Below, in pieces: positions 60,954 to 64,000 of a stretch of DNA of 64,000 bases. The notes under the pieces are model-generated. The model saw nothing but the letters and a program-made list of their open reading frames with translations. It had not been told where the DNA came from and made no database searches. The position numbers and the translations under genes were made by a program. Where the stretch lies: assembly GCA_937884995.1 (NCBI GenBank), contig CAKZZL010000036.1, positions 124,001-188,000 on the forward strand, read 5' to 3'. This DNA comes from an uncultured Clostridia bacterium (GTDB lineage Bacteria > Bacillota > Clostridia > Oscillospirales > Acutalibacteraceae). Within the stretch, counting starts at the first letter, position 1; every line of letters begins with the position of its first letter.

Positions 60954-61812
60954 TTACATTCCGAAGAACTGCACCGGTCCGGAATCAATTACTTCTGCAA
61001 GTTCTATACAGACGGTTGTGACATTCTCCCACGATAAATCGCCAACATAATAGTTCCTGTTTTTATAATTCTCCCATTGGTTTTTCATAGCTTCGCTTTC
61101 AGCGACAGCATCATATATTTCCATAATATCGGGAATTAGATTTTCCGTTTTTCTTGACTCGCAGGTTGCATAGAATGCATTTCTCAATTCATTGTAATCA
61201 ATTTCTTCATTCCCGCTTATCACATAAATATCATAGAAATCACGCATACGGGTATTTGCCTGTGCTCTTGCCATAATCGTCTGAAGCTTCTCTGCAAGTA
61301 TTGTTTCAATGTTATAGCTCATCAAGGGTATTGTTCTGTCCTCAAACATTAATGGATAATCATATCTGACTGCAGCAGGCGTTATGACATCTCCTGTTGA
61401 AATATCAATTTTGAAGTTCTGCATTGAACTCTCAAAATGAGCAGTGATATATACTCTTACGCCGGGGTAATCGAATTCGTCTCTTATAGTTTCACTGCCT
61501 TTAATTTCAAACAACACATTGTCGGCAAGCTTGATTTCAGTTATATTTCTGATTAAAAGCTCGGCTCTCTGCGGTTAAATCAAGAGCCGTTACGGTTGTA
61601 TCAATATCCATTGTTGCTCTCATATCAAGTCCGACAAGAGAGGCAACCAACATACCGCCCTTTAATGTGAACTTGCTTCTGTATTGGGAAAGGGAAACTC
61701 TTTCAAGGAATCTCTCCATCAGGTAGTTTCTGAAAAGAAGCTGAGCCTTATCGGAATTGCCGTTAGACATATTGTTTATTTTATCTTTTAGCTGCCTTAA
61801 TGTTTTAATCAT
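60954..61812 (-). pseudogene. abiEii: AbiEii nucleotidyltransferase toxin, broken by a one-base frameshift
   Basis: The first part (61812-61537) holds the nucleotidyltransferase motifs LKGGMLVASLVG and MDIDTTVTALDLT; it stops early. Shifting by one base near 61560 continues as IRNITEIKLADNVLFEIKG and then the second part (from 61517), with PGVRVYITAHF, AEKLQTIMARA and RMRDFYDIYV. The two joined give about 286 residues, the expected AbiEii length. Its start overlaps the antitoxin stop (ATGA). One extra base around 61560-61563 explains it; a sequencing error or programmed shift is possible. Confidence 0.83.
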
Positions 61813-62399
61813 AACATTACCTCTGTATAGATCCTCACCTTATCCTCAATGCCTATCTTTTTTGCGTATTTCATAAGGTTAAACAAGTTTTTATCCTTGC
61901 GTTTCACATATTCTTTGAGAGCATATTGGAAAAGCTGAATATCCAATTTATCTTTTATATTGATAATATCGCAGACAGTTCTGTCAATGTCATAAACAGG
62001 AACCGTATTTCCATGACCTGTTTTAACCGTTGTCAGTCCGACAGAAAACATGTCTTTTGAGATTGTATATACACGGCAACCTTGTTTGCGAAGATTGCTT
62101 GCGTTATAGCCCTTTTCAATTGCCAAGTTAATACGGTCGGGCTCATGTTCTGTCAGTTCGTGAAGATACAAAGCCGTTTCATGGGAGAATACGATTTTTT
62201 TCTTCAGACTTAAGATATACAGCGAATCAATCCATGTGTTACTGTCAACATAGATTCCAGCTGCAGCTTTTTCAAGGTTTTCTTTTTTGACAAACTGACT
62301 GACATATTCTTTTGAAATACCGCTTTTCACAGCATCGGAAACAATCAGATAGCCGTTATTGTTATTCATCTGCTCTTTTAGCATTTCAAATTTTGTCAT
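61809..62399 (-). CDS. abiEi: AbiEi-family antitoxin (type IV toxin-antitoxin)
   Basis: 196 residues with an N-terminal winged-helix (about 1-60: GYLIVSDAVKSGISKEYVSQF, AAAGIYVDSNTWIDSLYIL) and the AbiEi core (VFSHETALYLHELTEHEPD, VYDIDRTVCDII). In known systems it represses its own promoter through inverted repeats and neutralises AbiEii. The ATG at 62399 is seven bases after AGGTG; an in-frame GTG at 62408 overlaps that site. Intact, while its toxin is broken. Confidence 0.88.
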   Translation of the reverse strand: MTKFEMLKEQMNNNNGYLIVSDAVKSGISKEYVSQFVKKENLEKAAAGIYVDSNTWIDSLYILSLKKKIVFSHETALYLHELTEHEPDRINLAIEKGYNASNLRKQGCRVYTISKDMFSVGLTTVKTGHGNTVPVYDIDRTVCDIINIKDKLDIQLFQYALKEYVKRKDKNLFNLMKYAKKIGIEDKVRIYTEVML

Positions 62400-62426
62400 T
62401 TTTATCACCTGACCTTTATGCTTCTT

Positions 62427-62470
62427 ATTATATATATTGTGAGCATAAAAGTCAACTATTATTCATAGTT
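62427..62470 (-). promoter_or_regulatory. abiE promoter with inverted repeat
   Basis: TTGACT (62455-62450), 17-bp spacer, TATAAT (62432-62427). AACTAT (62454-62459) and ATAGTT (62465-62470) form an inverted repeat overlapping the -35, a plausible AbiEi autoregulatory site. Confidence 0.7.
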
Positions 62471-62480
62471 TTCTTTTAAT

Positions 62481-62562
62481 CTCAACCGCCAACCAAACGA
62501 AAACTTAACAACCGCTGTAAACAGTAAGCGAGAATAGGAAATCATACCCCACTCTCGCACCA
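62481..62562. repeat. 82-bp repeat B (element end with tRNA-Leu core)
   Basis: Second copy of the repeat at 60327-60408. Core CTCTCGCACCA at 62552-62562. The 5' half of the acceptor-like stem is GCGAGAA here, one mismatch from the real tRNA-Leu 5' end GCGAGAG. Confidence 0.85.
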
Positions 62563-62646
62563 AGTAAGAGCATATCCGTTTGGATATATAAAGTCAACGC
62601 ATATACAGACAAAATACATATCGTCAATTTCTCCGTTGCAAAGCTG

Positions 62647-62784
62647 ATGCAGTTCGGTACCGAAACAGATGGCATCAGAATGCACTACTTGACATCGGAT
62701 GAACTTTCGGTATTGTGCAAATGCAAGCAGGTAAAGGGTTTTGCCGACTGTATGACATTAAAAGACACTAAAAAACAGGATTGA
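62647..62784 (+). CDS. Possible 45-residue protein or gene tail (unrecognised)
   Basis: Frame from an ATG at 62647 (MQFGTETDGIRMHYLTSDEL) to TGA at 62782-62784, overlapping a strong terminator. The frame is open further upstream into repeat B, and no ribosome site precedes the ATG, so it may be the truncated end of a gene cut by the insertion. Confidence 0.3.
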   Translation: MQFGTETDGIRMHYLTSDELSVLCKCKQVKGFADCMTLKDTKKQD

Positions 62785-62806
62785 ATGGAATGTTCAATCC
62801 TGTTTT
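62772..62806 (+). terminator. Strong intrinsic terminator
   Basis: AAAACAGGATTGAA (62772-62785) pairs perfectly with TTCAATCCTGTTTT (62793-62806), followed by TTTT. From 62811 to 62972 nothing further is recognised. Confidence 0.85.
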
Positions 62807-62972
62807 TTTTGCTAGAGTAAGGTAGCCGTGAAATGTTTGCTTACAGTTTTATCGACTTTCGGGCTTTGCGATTGGTTTGCGGTTGTGGTTCACACAAATT
62901 TCGCTGTTTTTTTCGAATTAAAAACATTTAAGGTCATTGGTTAGCTTTTATAAAAGTTCATTAAAAAACAAA

Positions 62973-63367
62973 TCAGATATCAGATAAAAGAAACCCCATA
63001 TACAAAGGAATTGTAAGAATGTTGTTTTCTTCCCCAATGTTGTAATCTCCCATTTTAATTGCTTTTTCAATATGATAAACATCATTATTCTTCATAATTG
63101 TTTTGAGACTTTTGGCATTTCCTTGAGTTGACTTAACTTCAACGAGGGTGCATTTACCTTTATACCTTATAAAAAATCAATTTCCAGCCCTGAATCCTTA
63201 TGAAAATAATATAGATTTCTACCCATTTTCGTGAAAAAGTCTGCAGCGAGGTTTTCAAAAATAGCACCCTTATATTCAAGCAAATTACCACTTAAAACAT
63301 CAAATTGTGTACCTTTTTCAAGCATACTGATGAACAAACCCGTATCAACCATTAATACTGTTATTTA
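62973..63367 (-). pseudogene. DUF4143-type ATPase, C-terminal fragment with frameshift
   Basis: Reads VDTGLFISMLEKGTQFDV, LLEYKGAIFENLAADFF, GRNLYYFHKDSGLEIDF, the DUF4143 tail of AAA_14 ATPases. It then stops at 63167-63169; adding one T in the six-T run restores IRYKGKCTLVEVKSTQGN and continues to a natural stop at 62973-62975. The N-terminal AAA domain is absent: a stop lies just upstream. Remnant of a putative nuclease-associated ATPase. Confidence 0.82.
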
Positions 63368-63490
63368 GCCATGTGTTTAAGGTTTACCTGATATTTAATA
63401 AATACTTTTATTCTTTTGTGATTGGCAGAAAATCCAGTATCATCTCTTTTTCATTGTAGAATAAATATTCCATATTTGTCAACTAAAATT

Positions 63491-63534
63491 ATTGAAATGT
63501 CAGCTTTTTATGTATAAAAAATATTGAAATGTCA
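63491..63534. repeat. Direct repeat in the ATPase promoter region
   Basis: ATTGAAATGTCA at 63491-63502 and again at 63523-63534, 32 bp apart (about three helical turns). The second overlaps the -35 box; possible regulator sites. Confidence 0.55.
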
Positions 63535-63552
63535 TAATAATTGTGCTAAAAT
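63524..63552 (+). promoter_or_regulatory. Promoter of the AAA_14/DUF4143 ATPase
   Basis: TTGAAA (63524-63529), 17-bp spacer, TAAAAT (63547-63552), 26 bp before the start codon. Confidence 0.65.
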
Positions 63553-63578
63553 GTGATTGAAAAGTCGGAGGTGTAATT

Positions 63579-64000
63579 ATGTTAAAAAGAAAAATTGCCA
63601 CTTTGATTGAGGAACATCTGAAATCGGATTCGGGAAAGATACTGCTTGTTGACGGTGCAAGACAGGTCGGGAAAACATATATTATCCGATATGTCGGCAA
63701 TAAGATGTTTGAGAATTTCATTGAAATAAATATGATTGAGGATTCTCTTTCGGACAGACTGTTTGCCAATGTTAGGTCTGTCTCGGATTTCTATATTCAT
63801 GTCAGTATGCTTGCCGGCGACAAAATGGACAAAAAAGAGAATACACTGATATTTATTGATGAGATTCAGGAATATCCGCATTTATTAACCCTACTTAAAT
63901 TTTTGCAGCAGGACGGGCGATTCACCTTTATTGTCAGCGGTTCATTGCTCGGTGTTACCCTGTCTCAGACAAGCTCTATTCCAATGGGAAGTATCCGAAA
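63579..64000 (+). CDS. AAA_14/DUF4143-family ATPase (partial, N-terminal domain)
   Basis: 140 codons visible, running off the right edge. AAA domain with Walker A GARQVGKT (26-33) and Walker B TLIFIDEIQ (89-97), then FTFIVSGSLLGVTL with sensor-like SGS. Members normally add a C-terminal DUF4143 restriction-endonuclease-like domain, here outside the window. CGGAGGTG precedes the ATG by six bases. The family is common in accessory regions and has no firmly established role. Confidence 0.88.
   Translation, partial: MLKRKIATLIEEHLKSDSGKILLVDGARQVGKTYIIRYVGNKMFENFIEINMIEDSLSDRLFANVRSVSDFYIHVSMLAGDKMDKKENTLIFIDEIQEYPHLLTLLKFLQQDGRFTFIVSGSLLGVTLSQTSSIPMGSIR

Larger units (their letters stand above)
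60398..62562. mobile_element. Element 2: decayed integrative element with AbiE remnant (inferred)
   Basis: Lies between the core copies at 60398-60408 and 62552-62562. Contains the C-terminal end of a tyrosine recombinase and an abiE toxin-antitoxin pair. Its right end is repeat B, related to the right end of element 1, so the two elements are probably from one family inserted in tandem. Confidence 0.5.

Overview
The window looks like the chromosome of a low-GC Gram-positive anaerobe of class Clostridia (Bacillota). The evidence is the AT-rich, codon-biased sequence, strong AGGAGG-type ribosome binding sites, a GlgC/GlgD pair, RNase Y with YmdB, lipoproteins with Firmicute lipoboxes, M42 peptidases, and a secreted protein ending in a type I dockerin. 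The dockerin suggests a fibre- or starch-associated gut or rumen species near Ruminococcus, but the genus is inference. From about 0 to 56.5 kb the content is ordinary chromosome; from 56.6 kb to the right edge it is accessory DNA in decay.

Layout. 0-3.4 kb: start of murA (minus, cut by the edge), then a HAD phosphatase, rarA, a dCMP deaminase and a YfbR-type 5'-nucleotidase in one plus-strand operon. 3.5-7.7 kb: a MarR regulator with a two-gene heterodimeric ABC exporter behind a visible promoter and operator. 7.8-14.2 kb: a glycogen synthesis operon, glgB-glgC-glgD-(zinc-ribbon membrane protein)-glgA. 14.3-19.5 kb: a DUF2804 protein, an 8-oxoguanine glycosylase, an M24 peptidase, rpsU (58 codons), a candidate orphan structured RNA and a 2-hydroxyacid dehydrogenase. 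19.7-27.5 kb: a plus-strand run of a TVP38-type membrane protein, galactokinase, two M42 aminopeptidases, a GNAT acetyltransferase, a PLP-dependent methionine gamma-lyase-like protein, a phosphohexomutase and acyl carrier protein. 27.5-33.9 kb: a minus-strand operon rny-ymdB-(peptide-binding lipoprotein)-recG-(HTH regulator).

34-45 kb is carbohydrate territory: GH36 alpha-galactosidase, TetR regulator and FGGY sugar kinase (minus); a dockerin-bearing secreted protein; a cytoplasmic GH13 alpha-glucanase; and a beta-propeller-like lipoprotein. 44.8-56.5 kb holds a YjdF-like membrane protein, a PrsA-like lipoprotein, the aminotransferase-rsmA-TSCPD-cca operon, a membrane-anchored unknown, prfB (no programmed frameshift), an unknown protein, then ddl-DUF1934-argS.

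56.6-62.6 kb: a tRNA-Leu(GAG) gene whose last 11 bases recur at 60398 and 62552. Each recurrence is the end of an 82-bp repeat (about 72 of 82 positions identical by hand count). I read this as two related mobile elements inserted in tandem at the tRNA 3' end. They now carry only remnants: a phage-type polyvalent protein lacking its N-terminus, joined head-to-head to a regulator that also lacks its N-terminus; the catalytic tail of a tyrosine recombinase; and an AbiE toxin-antitoxin pair with an intact antitoxin and a toxin broken by a single-base frameshift. 62.6-64 kb: a decayed DUF4143 ATPase tail (minus) and the N-terminal AAA domain of a second such ATPase (plus) leaving the window.

No CRISPR array, rRNA operon or intact transposon was seen. 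I found no complete, clearly undescribed multi-gene system. The best leads are the tandem tRNA-Leu island with its tRNA-like repeats, the orphan RNA near 18.4 kb, and the zinc-ribbon membrane protein inside the glycogen operon.
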